DNA of 64,000 bases, from positions 186,001 through 250,000 of the forward strand of contig NZ_ML133525.1 of NCBI RefSeq assembly GCF_003985145.1. The letters run 5' to 3'. The translations under genes were made by a program, and so were the position numbers. This stretch comes from Rhizobium anhuiense (GTDB lineage: Bacteria; Pseudomonadota; Alphaproteobacteria; Rhizobiales; Rhizobiaceae). Within the stretch, counting starts at the first letter, position 1; every line of letters starts with the position of its first letter. The notes under the pieces are model-generated. The model was given only the letters and a program-made list of their open reading frames with translations, did no database searches and was not told the DNA's origin. Positions 8,760-16,882 of the stretch are shown here, one piece after another.

Positions 8760-9794
8760 TCAGGTCCAGCCCTGCAATTCGCGGCGCACGACCTTTTCCA
8801 GCACCTTCATGCCGTCCTCGCCGTCGTTGAGGCAGGGGATATGCGCGAACTTCTCTCCACCGTTCTCATGGAAAGAATGGGCAGCCTGCTCGGCGATCTC
8901 CTCGAGCGTCTCCAGACAGTCGGAGACGAAGCCCGGATTGATGACGGCGATGCGCTTGACGCCGTCCTTGGCGAGCTTCTCCACCGTCTTGTCGGTATAG
9001 GGCTGCAGCCATTCCTCCGGCCCGAAGCGGGACTGAAAGGTGACCATGAAGTTTTCCTCGGTCAATCCGAGCCGCTCGCGCAGCAGCCGGCCGGTCTTCT
9101 GGCATTGACAGTAATAGGGATCACCCTGCTTGAAATAGGACATGGGGATGCCGTGGAAGGAGGCGAGCAGCATCTCGGGCTTCCAGTCGAGCGTCGAAAG
9201 ATGTCTTTCGACGGAACTGGCGAGTGCCTCGATATAGGTCTCGTCGTCGTGATAGTCGGGCACGGTGCGCAGCGCCGGCTGCCAGCGCATAGAGAGCAGC
9301 TTCTGGAAGGCCTTGTCGTTGACGGTGGCGGTCGTTGCCGCCGCATATTGCGGATAAAGCGGGAAGAGCACGATACGGTCGCATCCCTCTTGCTTCAGCG
9401 CGTCGATGCGCGAAGCGATCGACGGCGTACCATAGCGCATCGCCCAGTCGACTTTGACGCTATCAAGATCCTTCAGGCGCTCGGCCATCAGCTCCGACTG
9501 GTTGCGGGTGTAGGTGCGGAGATAACTTTCGTTCTTCTCCTTATTCCAGATCAGCTCATAGGCCTTGCCGACCTTCTGCGGGCGGGTGTTGAGCACGATG
9601 CCGAACAGGATCGGGTACCACTTCCAGGGCGACCATTCGATGACGCGGCGATCGGTCAGAAATTCCCTGAGATAGCGGCGCATCGACGTGTAATCGGTGC
9701 CATCGGGCGTGCCGAGATTGACCAGCAGGACACCGACCTTGCCTGATTTTACGGCCGGATGGTCCGCCGGGCGGAGTGAAATATCTGCTGTCAT
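8760..9794 (-). CDS. hemH: Ferrochelatase
   Basis: A 344-residue enzyme that inserts Fe2+ into protoporphyrin IX, the last step of haem synthesis. It carries the class signature LLASFHGIPMSYFKQGDPYYCQ with the catalytic His, the N-terminal VLLVNLGTPDG and the C-terminal INPGFVSDCLETLEEI. Length is typical of proteobacterial HemH. It stands alone: the gap to the SPFH gene (8580-8759) contains no recognised feature, and the upstream gene is closed by its own terminator. Confidence 0.95.
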   Translation of the reverse strand: MTADISLRPADHPAVKSGKVGVLLVNLGTPDGTDYTSMRRYLREFLTDRRVIEWSPWKWYPILFGIVLNTRPQKVGKAYELIWNKEKNESYLRTYTRNQSELMAERLKDLDSVKVDWAMRYGTPSIASRIDALKQEGCDRIVLFPLYPQYAAATTATVNDKAFQKLLSMRWQPALRTVPDYHDDETYIEALASSVERHLSTLDWKPEMLLASFHGIPMSYFKQGDPYYCQCQKTGRLLRERLGLTEENFMVTFQSRFGPEEWLQPYTDKTVEKLAKDGVKRIAVINPGFVSDCLETLEEIAEQAAHSFHENGGEKFAHIPCLNDGEDGMKVLEKVVRRELQGWT

Positions 9795-9860
9795 TCTGGC
9801 CCCAACGCTTTTTTTGTCTCGTCAGCTCATACGCAGCCTGGAGATCGTGGTTCACCCTAT

Positions 9861-9897
9861 AGAAAGAAAAGCCGGCCCGGGAAACCCCGGACCGGCC
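9861..9897 (-). terminator. Rho-independent terminator of the nucleotidase gene
   Basis: Read on the minus strand, GCCGGTCCGGGG, a TTTC loop, and CCCGGGCCGGC (a stem with a G-T/T-G mismatch) are followed by TTTTCTTTCT. It lies 23 bases past the stop of the nucleotidase gene. Confidence 0.85.
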
Positions 9898-9919
9898 AGT
9901 GGCATCGGGACAAATCGTC

Positions 9920-11863
9920 TTACTTGGCGGGAACCTCGATCTCCTTGCCAACCGTCAGGTGACGTGGGTTCGGCTTGCCGTTGGCATCCGACAGCTTCCG
10001 CCACAACGTGCCGTCGCCATAGAAGGTTACGGCGAGATCCCAGAATGTGTCGCCGGCGGCAATGACGTGGGTGGACGGCGTCGTTGCGGCAGGTGCGGAG
10101 GCTGCCGGCGCCGGTGCGGGTTCCGCAGCGGGCGCGGGGGCTGCTGGTGCCGGAGCGGCAGGTGCCGGTGCAGCGGGTGCGGGAGCCGGCTCTGTGGATG
10201 GAGCAGGAGCAGCCGGTGCAGCAGGCGCCGGTTCGGAAGCGGAGGGGGCCGGCGCTGCCTGCGCCAGTTCCGCGATGCGGCCATCCGTGTATGGCTTATA
10301 GGGCGAATGCGCGGCGACGTATGCCGCAGTCACATCGGCAAGATCCGGGCCGAAATCATAGGCGTTCTGGCCCTCCTTGAAGATCGAATAGCCGTCGCCG
10401 CCGGCCCGCATGAAGTTGTTGGTGGCGAGTTTGTAGGTCTTGGCCGAATCGATCGGCGCGAAATTGGCGCCGTCCTTCACCTGAACATCGCTGACACGGC
10501 TGCCCGCGGGCTTCGACGGGTCGAAGGAGAATTTCAGGCCGGCGACCTGCGGAAAGCGGCCGGCGCTCTGGTCGATCTGGCTGACGCCGTTTTCGAGCGC
10601 CTTGACGACGTCTGCGCCGGTCAATTCAAAAGTGGCGAGCGTGTTCTGGAAAGGCAGGACGGTGATGACCTCGCCCTGGGTGACCTCGCCGCCGTCGATC
10701 GACGCGCGCAGGCCGCCGCCGTTCTGGACGGCGATGGTGACGCCCTGGTTCTTCGTACGGTCGAGCATGGCGTCAGCCACCAGATTGCCCATCGAGCATT
10801 CCTTGACGCGGCAGACCTTGCGATCGCCCTCGATCGGGCTTTCGGAGGAGCCGATGACCTTGTTGCGCAGTTCCTCGATCGGCTTTGCCAGTTCGGCGAT
10901 GCGGGTAATGACAGCCGGATCGGGCGTGAAGGTGGAATCGATCAGGATTGGATCGCCCTTGGCATCCTTGACGACGCCGTTGTCGTCGAAATTGACGACG
11001 AGATCGCCGAGATACTTGCTGTAGGAAGCGGCCTGGACGACCGGCACCTTGTAGCCGCCGGGATTGTCGACCATCGTCGGATAGGGGCCTTCGGCCTTCG
11101 GATCGGTGTTGGAGAGCAGGCTATGGGAGTGGCCGCCGACGACGACATCGACGTCCGGAATCTTGGCGATCAGGGCGAGATCGCGGGGATAACCGACATG
11201 GGTCAGCGCGATGATCTTGTTGACGCCCTGGCCCTTCAGATCCTGGACGGCTGACGTAATGGCCTGGACGTCATCTGATATCGTGACGTTCGGACCGGGG
11301 GAGGACAGCTCGGGGGTATCATTGGTGACGGCGCCGACGATGCCGATCTTCTGGCCGCCGACATCAAGCACCAGCGAGGGCTTGATGCGGTCGCCGAGCT
11401 TAGAGGCAGCCGTCGCCTTGACGTTCGCCGTCACGACGGGGAACTGCACCTTGTCGAGGAAGGTCGCAAGCCCGTCCTCGCTGTCGTCGAATTCATGATT
11501 GCCGACGGTCATGGCGTCGAACTTCATCAGGTTGAGGAATTCGGCTTCGGCCGCTCCCTTGTAGGTCGTGTAGAACAGCGAGCCCTGGAAATTGTCGCCG
11601 GCGTTCAGGAGGACGACGTTCTTGCCGGATAGCGCCTGACGGCGCTGGTCGATCGCGGTCTTCAGGCGGGCAGCACCCCCGAAGCATTCCTTCTTGCCTT
11701 CCTCCTCGGCCGAGCAGGTGGAGTCGAATTTGTTGATCGATTCGATGCGCGAATGGAAATCGTTGATATGAAGAATATTAAGTTCGTAATCCGCAAAGGC
11801 GGCGCCCGCGCTCAGCGCCAGCATGGACGCGGTCAAAAGACCGAAGCTGAAAGACTTCGTCAT
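9920..11863 (-). CDS. Periplasmic 5'-nucleotidase/cyclic phosphodiesterase family protein with C-terminal LysM
   Basis: A 647-residue exported protein. Signal peptide to about residue 24 (cleavage after AFA). The metallophosphatase domain at about 27-270 shows the metal ligands in HINDFHS, LNAGDNFQGS and TVGNHEFD. A 5'-nucleotidase C-terminal domain at about 320-490 contains QNGGGLRASI, the substrate-binding region. Residues about 530-590 are an Ala/Pro repeat linker, followed by a C-terminal LysM domain (VIAAGDTFWDLAVTFYG). It should hydrolyse extracellular nucleotides while tethered to peptidoglycan. The start at 11863 was preferred to 11920 because it begins the signal peptide and has AGGAG upstream. 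The LysM fusion is the unusual part. Confidence 0.87.
   Translation of the reverse strand: MTKSFSFGLLTASMLALSAGAAFADYELNILHINDFHSRIESINKFDSTCSAEEEGKKECFGGAARLKTAIDQRRQALSGKNVVLLNAGDNFQGSLFYTTYKGAAEAEFLNLMKFDAMTVGNHEFDDSEDGLATFLDKVQFPVVTANVKATAASKLGDRIKPSLVLDVGGQKIGIVGAVTNDTPELSSPGPNVTISDDVQAITSAVQDLKGQGVNKIIALTHVGYPRDLALIAKIPDVDVVVGGHSHSLLSNTDPKAEGPYPTMVDNPGGYKVPVVQAASYSKYLGDLVVNFDDNGVVKDAKGDPILIDSTFTPDPAVITRIAELAKPIEELRNKVIGSSESPIEGDRKVCRVKECSMGNLVADAMLDRTKNQGVTIAVQNGGGLRASIDGGEVTQGEVITVLPFQNTLATFELTGADVVKALENGVSQIDQSAGRFPQVAGLKFSFDPSKPAGSRVSDVQVKDGANFAPIDSAKTYKLATNNFMRAGGDGYSIFKEGQNAYDFGPDLADVTAAYVAAHSPYKPYTDGRIAELAQAAPAPSASEPAPAAPAAPAPSTEPAPAPAAPAPAAPAPAAPAPAAEPAPAPAASAPAATTPSTHVIAAGDTFWDLAVTFYGDGTLWRKLSDANGKPNPRHLTVGKEIEVPAK
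10084..10262. repeat. GC-rich degenerate repeat coding the Ala/Pro linker
   Basis: Short units reading GCxGGxGC repeat through this stretch on the plus strand and encode alternating Ala-Pro on the minus strand, between the nucleotidase and LysM domains. Such tracts vary in length between strains. Confidence 0.7.
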
Positions 11864-12039
11864 CCCTGTTCTCCTGATTGAGGCGAAAGATTCCCCTGAT
11901 CCCTCGCCGTTCCCTTTCATTGTGCGCCGGGGCGATTGCCCGGCCTTCGGATTGTTCCATCAGACGATGTGCAACCGCAAGAGAAAGCTGGGCCAGGCAG
12001 GGCGCTTTCCAAGGGGACAGGGCAAAAAAGCCGGGCTGC

Positions 12040-12360
12040 TTATCCCTGGCATTCGCCATCGGCCGCGTTTCGGTAGAGTTCGTGTACGGCCTCGGCAATA
12101 TTCGGAACTGTCGCCAGCGCGATGACCAAACAGAAAAGGGCAAAGAGGCGATGAAAGCGCCGGCCGGTCCGGTAGACAAGGAATGCGCCCGCACCATAAA
12201 TCAGGATTGCCGGTACGGCGAAGATCAACACCTGCAGCGGCCCGTCGCAATCGGGAGCGGCAATGCCCTGGGCACGATAGACATTGGCCGGCAAAATAAC
12301 GGCAAGTGCCGCAAGCGGCATTGCAAGCAGCAGAACGAGGTAAAAGGCGAAGGCCCGCAT
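12040..12360 (-). CDS. Small hydrophobic membrane protein of unknown function
   Basis: A 106-residue frame with three predicted membrane helices at about residues 5-24, 43-63 and 70-92, and a short Cys-containing tail (DGECQG). Codon use is like that of the neighbours. No family recognised. It lies 27 bases past the stop of omp10 on the same strand and may be cotranscribed with it. The hydrophobic pattern makes it more credible than an antisense shadow, but no motif supports a function. Confidence 0.6.
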   Translation of the reverse strand: MRAFAFYLVLLLAMPLAALAVILPANVYRAQGIAAPDCDGPLQVLIFAVPAILIYGAGAFLVYRTGRRFHRLFALFCLVIALATVPNIAEAVHELYRNAADGECQG

Positions 12361-12387
12361 GGTGTGCCTAGCCTATCGCCTCATCTT

Positions 12388-12756
12388 TCAGCCGCGGCGG
12401 GAAAGCGTGAACTGTGCGCCGGAATCGGAGGTGCAGTTCAACTGGCTCGGATTGACGAGAGCGCAATTGACCTTGGACTGGGTCTTGCGCACCAGCGAGG
12501 TCATGTTGATCTCCACCAGGGTCGGCGAAGTGTTGATATAGGTGCCTGAGGCGAGAAGCTGGTTGCTATCGGTGGTGCGGGTGGTGAAAGTGCCGCCCTG
12601 GAAGGTGGAAACGATGCCGTTCGGATCGCTCCAATTGCCTTCGACGCCGGTGGCGACGGGTGCGGTTGCAACCGGCAGGCGACGCGGCTCCGATGAAACA
12701 CAGGCGGCAAGAGCGGCGGCTGCGCCGACAAGAACGAGACCAGTTCTGATTTTCAT
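12388..12756 (-). CDS. omp10: Outer-membrane lipoprotein Omp10
   Basis: A 122-residue lipoprotein: signal sequence MKIRTGLVLVGAAAALAAC with lipobox AAC at residues 17-19, then a mature domain containing SDPNGIVSTFQGGTFTTRTT, LVEINMTSLVRKTQSKVNC and PSQLNCTS. These segments closely resemble Brucella Omp10, including the two Cys residues of the mature part. Family members are surface-exposed small lipoproteins; their molecular role is not settled. The start at 12756 was chosen because it begins the lipoprotein signal and is preceded by GGGAGAAG; longer frames add an unrelated segment. Confidence 0.88.
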   Translation of the reverse strand: MKIRTGLVLVGAAAALAACVSSEPRRLPVATAPVATGVEGNWSDPNGIVSTFQGGTFTTRTTDSNQLLASGTYINTSPTLVEINMTSLVRKTQSKVNCALVNPSQLNCTSDSGAQFTLSRRG

Positions 12757-12876
12757 AAGGCTTCTCCCGGCGAATCGGCGCGGCGGACACCCGCCAAGTT
12801 CGGGCAAAACATGGCGCGCGCCCGGCTTGAAGGCAAGCCTTGGAGGGGCAGCGGCCAGCATTTAGACAGCAGGCGT

Positions 12877-12906
12877 TACAAAAATGCCCGCCTTGCGGCG
12901 GGCATT
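12877..12906 (-). terminator. Rho-independent terminator of homospermidine synthase
   Basis: On the minus strand AATGCCCGCC, a GCAA loop and GGCGGGCATT are followed by a short T-run. It is 22 bases past the stop of the synthase gene. Confidence 0.88.
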
Positions 12907-12927
12907 GTCAAAGCCGAGGAACTGATC

Positions 12928-14379
12928 TCAGCGAACCAGAATGTTCCGGAACTGCCACGGATCCTTGGTGTCGATATCTTCCGGGAAGAGGCCCGGACGG
13001 CCGTCGAGGGGTGTCCAGTCGGTGTAATGACCTTCGACCGGGCCGAGATAGGGCATCTGCACTTCGAGGCAGCGCTTGTAGTCGATCTCGTCGGCTTCGA
13101 CGATGCCGGCTGTCGGGTTTTCCAGCGCCCAGACCATGCCGGCGAGAACGGCTGATGTGACCTGCAGGCCGGTGGCGTTCTGGTAGGGCGCGATGCGGCG
13201 GGTTTCTTCCAGCGACAGCCGCGAGCCGTACCAGTAGGCGTTCTTCTCATGACCGTAGAGCAGGACGCCGAGTTCGTCGATGCCGTCCTCCAGCTCGTCC
13301 TCGTCGAGAACGTGATGGACCGGCTGCGGGGTGCCGCCATTGCCGAACATCTCATGCAGCGAGAGCACGGCGTCGTTGGCCGGGTGGTAGGCATAGTGGC
13401 AGGTCGGGCGGAAGGTCACTTCGCCGTCCTTGTCGCGCACGGTGAAATAGTCGGCGATCGAGATCGACTCATTGTGGGTGACGAGGAAGCCATATTGCGG
13501 GCCGGGCGTCGGGCACCAGGTCCGCACGCGGGTGTTGGCGCCCGGCTGCTCCAGGTAGATCGCCGCCTTGTTGCCCTTCTTGTGCTTCTTGGCATTCTTC
13601 GGCATCCACTCTTCATGGGTGCCCCAGCCGAGTTCGGCCGGCTGCATGCCTTCGGAGATGAAGCCTTCGACGGACCAGGTGTTCCAGAAGACGTTGAGCG
13701 GCTTCGGATGCTTGGTGCGCTGGGTATCACGCTCGGCGATGTGGACGCCCTTGACGCCGAGTTTCTTCATCAGTTTTGCCCAGCCTTCGCGGTCGTGCTG
13801 GTCCGGCTCGTCGAATTTCAGGCCGGTGTCGTTGGCGAGGTTGACGAGCGCCTGCTTGACGAACCAGGAGACCATGCCCGGATTGGCGCCGCAGGTGGAG
13901 ACCGCGGTGGCGCCGCCCGGGTTCTTCGCCTTTTCCTTGCGCACGGTTTCGCGCAGCGCATAGTTGGTGCGGTCGGCATTGCTCATACCCTTGTCGAAAT
14001 AGAAGCCGAGCCAGGGTTCGACGACGGTATCGACGTAGAGCACGTCATGCTTGCGGCAGAGCTTGATGAGGTCGAGCGAGGAGGTGTCGACCGAGAGGTT
14101 GACGCAGAAACCCTGGCCTTCGCCTTCCGTCAGCAGCGGCTTCAGCAGTTCCTTGTAATTCTCCTTGGTGACATATTCCTTGATATGGCGAACGCCATGC
14201 TTCTTCAGGATCTCCATGTCGGAGGGCTCTTCGCGCGGGTCGATGACGACCATCCGGCTCTTGTCGAATTTGAAATGGCGCTCGATCAGGGGCAGGGTGC
14301 CGCGGCCGATGGAGCCAAAGCCGATCATCACGATCGGACCGGTAATTTCGGCATATACCGGATAGTTCTGTTCCGTCAT
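12928..14379 (-). CDS. hss: Homospermidine synthase
   Basis: A 483-residue NAD-dependent enzyme that makes homospermidine, the main long polyamine of many rhizobia, from putrescine units. The N-terminal Rossmann motif GFGSIGRGTLPLI lies at about residues 20-32, and conserved segments of bacterial homospermidine synthase follow (VNLSVDTSSLDLIKLC, VSTCGANPGMVSWF, EEWMPKNAKKH). Length is normal. AGGAG lies 6 bases before the ATG. It is monocistronic with its own terminator. It is in the saccharopine-dehydrogenase-like fold, so carboxynorspermidine synthase is the main alternative, but the sequence blocks fit Hss better. Confidence 0.93.
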   Translation of the reverse strand: MTEQNYPVYAEITGPIVMIGFGSIGRGTLPLIERHFKFDKSRMVVIDPREEPSDMEILKKHGVRHIKEYVTKENYKELLKPLLTEGEGQGFCVNLSVDTSSLDLIKLCRKHDVLYVDTVVEPWLGFYFDKGMSNADRTNYALRETVRKEKAKNPGGATAVSTCGANPGMVSWFVKQALVNLANDTGLKFDEPDQHDREGWAKLMKKLGVKGVHIAERDTQRTKHPKPLNVFWNTWSVEGFISEGMQPAELGWGTHEEWMPKNAKKHKKGNKAAIYLEQPGANTRVRTWCPTPGPQYGFLVTHNESISIADYFTVRDKDGEVTFRPTCHYAYHPANDAVLSLHEMFGNGGTPQPVHHVLDEDELEDGIDELGVLLYGHEKNAYWYGSRLSLEETRRIAPYQNATGLQVTSAVLAGMVWALENPTAGIVEADEIDYKRCLEVQMPYLGPVEGHYTDWTPLDGRPGLFPEDIDTKDPWQFRNILVR

Positions 14380-14567
14380 TCTTTTCTCCTGTGGAAGGCG
14401 ACGAAGGCGTTCAGCCCGAAGAATTATTTGAAATTGCCGCAGAGAGTGCGAGGTGACCGGCTCTAATCACAAAACGACGTCACAATAAAGAGCGTTGACG
14501 GGGAAAGGCCAAATATCGGTCGGGCGATGGAGGCCGGCGCGACTATCCACGATCGGTTCGCGTAGAT

Positions 14568-14852
14568 TCAGCGCTTCAGGATTTCCAGCCCTTCGACCAC
14601 CGTCGTTACGGCAAGCTCGGTGATTTCGTATTCGGCGATGCCGTGGATGGTGAAGGGATCGGCGGCGACATAGGCCTCGATCGCGGCCCGCTCGCCGATC
14701 GCCAGGATGACGCCGCCGGTGCGCGGCACCTTGCGGCCGGAGGCGAGGAACCAGCCCTTCGCATAACCCCCCTTCACCCAGGCCATATGCGGCTCCATCT
14801 GCCCGTCGGCTTCATCGTTGCACTTGAGATAGGTGAGGGAGAGAATGAACAT
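14568..14852 (-). CDS. YciI-family protein
   Basis: A 94-residue single-domain YCII-related protein (ferredoxin-like fold) with MFILSLTYLK at the start, the HMAWVKGGYAKGWFLASG core and ADPFTIHGIAEYEI near the end. It starts two bases after the stop of the pabC-like gene and so is the third gene of a pabB-pabC-yciI operon. Biochemical role unknown; some relatives have hydrolase or dehalogenase-like chemistry. Confidence 0.82.
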   Translation of the reverse strand: MFILSLTYLKCNDEADGQMEPHMAWVKGGYAKGWFLASGRKVPRTGGVILAIGERAAIEAYVAADPFTIHGIAEYEITELAVTTVVEGLEILKR

Positions 14853-14854
14853 GG

Positions 14855-15484
14855 TCAGTGCCTCAGAAGGTTTGCGCGGATCAGGCCACGCAGCGAGTTG
14901 CCGATATAAAGCGTGCCGGCATCGAGATCGGCAAGCGTGAGGCGGCCGACGCGGGCCTTGCGCTGGCAGATGAGTTCGGTGCGCAGCACGCCGGCGAGCA
15001 GGCCGCAGGAGATGGGCGGGGTGCGCAGAATGCCGCTCCCGTCGTCGAGGAAGATCGAGGTGATGGTGCCCTCGCAGACTTCGTCGTGCTCGTTCAACAG
15101 GATGACTTCATCGGCCTCATCAGGCCCATATTCGGCGCGGGCTCTCTCGTAGACGGCACGGCGCGTGGTCTTGACCCGCAGCAGCCTGTCGGCGGAATCC
15201 AGACGGGTCTCGGCGAGGCGGACGATCCAGGTGGTATCGGGCGCCAGTGGCACGAAAGCGGCGCTCGTCACCTCGATGCGGCCTTGCGCGTCGAAGGTCA
15301 GGCGGATGCGCAGCGGACCGGTAGCGCCTGCAACGGCTTGGTCGAGCTTGGCCGCCGCGTCGACCGGTTGCGGGAAGCCGAGGCGACGGGCGGAGCGGGA
15401 AAGCCGGGCGAGATGCAGCCGCAGCCGGATGAAGCCCTCGCCCGGCTGCCAGCGCAGCGTCTCGATCAACGAAAAATCGATCAT
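14855..15484 (-). CDS. pabC: Class IV aminotransferase-like 4-amino-4-deoxychorismate lyase
   Basis: A 209-residue PLP fold-type IV protein. The candidate PLP Lys is in LLRVKTTRR at about residue 105, followed by EVILLNEHDEVCEGTITSIF, the family segment for cofactor binding, and LAGVLRTELI. It is shorter than E. coli PabC. The ATG at 15484 overlaps the TGA of pabB (ATGA), which fixes the start and implies translational coupling. With pabB it would convert chorismate to p-aminobenzoate for folate. Rhizobial versions are divergent, so the substrate is inferred from the operon. Confidence 0.82.
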   Translation of the reverse strand: MIDFSLIETLRWQPGEGFIRLRLHLARLSRSARRLGFPQPVDAAAKLDQAVAGATGPLRIRLTFDAQGRIEVTSAAFVPLAPDTTWIVRLAETRLDSADRLLRVKTTRRAVYERARAEYGPDEADEVILLNEHDEVCEGTITSIFLDDGSGILRTPPISCGLLAGVLRTELICQRKARVGRLTLADLDAGTLYIGNSLRGLIRANLLRH

Positions 15485-16638
15485 CGTGCAATCCATTGAT
15501 CGCCGACAGCGAAGCGGGCCTTGAGCAGGCATTCCTCATATTCGGCCTCGGCGGTCGAATCGAAGACGATGCCGCCGCCGACATTGAAGACGGCCCTGCC
15601 GCCCTCAAAAAGCGTGATGGTGCGGATGGCGACGGAAAAACGCATGGCGCCGGCGGGCGAGATCATGCCGATTGCGCCGCAATAGGCGTCGCGCGGGGCA
15701 TCCTCGAGCGCATGGAGAATTTCCATTGCCCGCATCTTCGGCGCGCCGGTGATCGAGCCGCAGGGAAAAAGCGCGGAAAAGATGTCGCGGATCGAAAGAT
15801 CGGGGCGGAGCCTTGCCTGCACATGGCTCACCATCTGGTGGACGGTCGGATAAGTCTCGATGTCGAAAAGCTTCGGGACGTCGAGCGTGCCGACTTCGGT
15901 GATGCGGGAGATATCGTTGCGCAGGAGATCGACGATCATGCGGTTTTCCGCCTGCGTCTTGATATCGCGGCGCATGGCCTCGATGATTTCGGCATCCTCG
16001 GCGGCGGTGGCGCCGCGTTTCGCCGTACCCTTCATCGGATGGGTCTCGATCCAGCCCTGTTCGTCGGTGCGGAAGAAAAGCTCGGGCGATCGCGAGAGGA
16101 TGACCGGACCGCCGAGATCAACCAGCGCGCCGTATTTGACCGGCTGGCGTTCGATCAACGACCAGAAGGCGGCACGGGGATCGCCGTTCCAGCGGGCTTC
16201 GACCGGCATGGTAAGGTTCGCCTGATAGGCGTCGCCGAGCCGCAGATGTTGGTGGAGTCGGTCGAAGCGCTCTTTATATATATCGAAATCCCAGGCAGCT
16301 TTCGGAGCAGTGAGGAATTCCTCGTTTTCGAGACGCTGTTTGGGCTGGGCAAGCGGATGCGCATCCGGCTGCGGCGCATCGAAGACGCCGAAGCAAAGCA
16401 GCGGTGTTTCGCGGTGTTCCCCAGCGAAGGGGGCGAGTTTCTCCTCAAAGAAGTATCCGACCTCGTAGGCCATATAGCCGGCAAGCCATTTGCCCTCGGC
16501 CTTGGCCTGCTCCATCCGGGCAAGGCCCGCAAATAACTCGACGCGTGTGCTGGCAACGATGATCTCGGCCGGTTCGGCGAAAAGCATCACCTGCCCGGTC
16601 GTGTCGTCGCGGAAGAGGATGTAGGGTTGGTCAGCCAC
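15481..16638 (-). CDS. pabB: Aminodeoxychorismate synthase component I
   Basis: A 385-residue chorismate-binding enzyme making 4-amino-4-deoxychorismate, with ammonia from the PabA glutaminase (not seen here). Conserved blocks include PELFFRTDEQGWIETHPMKG, AENRMIVDLLRND, VHQMVSHVQARLRPD, FPCGSITGAPKMRAMEI and GAIGMISPAG. The N-terminal domain is short, as in many alphaproteobacterial PabB. It starts with GTG at 16638. It heads an operon with pabC and a YciI gene. Confidence 0.92.
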   Translation of the reverse strand: MADQPYILFRDDTTGQVMLFAEPAEIIVASTRVELFAGLARMEQAKAEGKWLAGYMAYEVGYFFEEKLAPFAGEHRETPLLCFGVFDAPQPDAHPLAQPKQRLENEEFLTAPKAAWDFDIYKERFDRLHQHLRLGDAYQANLTMPVEARWNGDPRAAFWSLIERQPVKYGALVDLGGPVILSRSPELFFRTDEQGWIETHPMKGTAKRGATAAEDAEIIEAMRRDIKTQAENRMIVDLLRNDISRITEVGTLDVPKLFDIETYPTVHQMVSHVQARLRPDLSIRDIFSALFPCGSITGAPKMRAMEILHALEDAPRDAYCGAIGMISPAGAMRFSVAIRTITLFEGGRAVFNVGGGIVFDSTAEAEYEECLLKARFAVGDQWIAR

Positions 16639-16704
16639 GCGCCGCTTTCAATTTGTTCTGCTCCTCATTGCTCAAAATCCAATGGGAGCGTGAGGCATTT
16701 TTCC

Positions 16705-16846
16705 GCTTCTCCCCACGGGGGAGAAGATGCCCAAAGGGCAGATGAGGGGGCGGAGCGGAGCGACGTCCTGAGCACATGCGAAGGAGAGGTTCAGCCGTGT
16801 CGCCCCCCATCCGCCTGCCGGCACCTTCTCCCCGAGGGGAGACGAG
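16705..16846. repeat. Dispersed rhizobial palindromic element (RIME-like)
   Basis: Two outward palindromes, CTTCTCCCCACGGGGGAGAAG (16706-16726) and a related CTTCTCCCC/GGGGAG copy (about 16824-16842), flank inner segments that are themselves inverted copies: ATGCCCAAAGGGCAGATGAGG against CCATCCGCCTGCCGGCACC. This architecture resembles the rhizobium-specific intergenic mosaic elements. It fills the gap between pabB and the oligopeptidase gene. The family name is inferred, not searched. Confidence 0.65.
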
Positions 16847-16882
16847 ACCCGTTGCTGCCCTTCCGCCTTTGGAGAAGAGATC

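Noticed and set aside
10084..10262. CRISPR-like short repeats
   Set aside because: The periodicity is coding (alternating Ala-Pro) with no spacer pattern; no CRISPR array was seen anywhere in the window.
9899..11254. A 451-codon plus-strand frame opposite the nucleotidase
   Set aside because: Gly/Arg/Cys-rich start comes from the Ala/Pro repeat read antisense; the minus-strand protein is clear.
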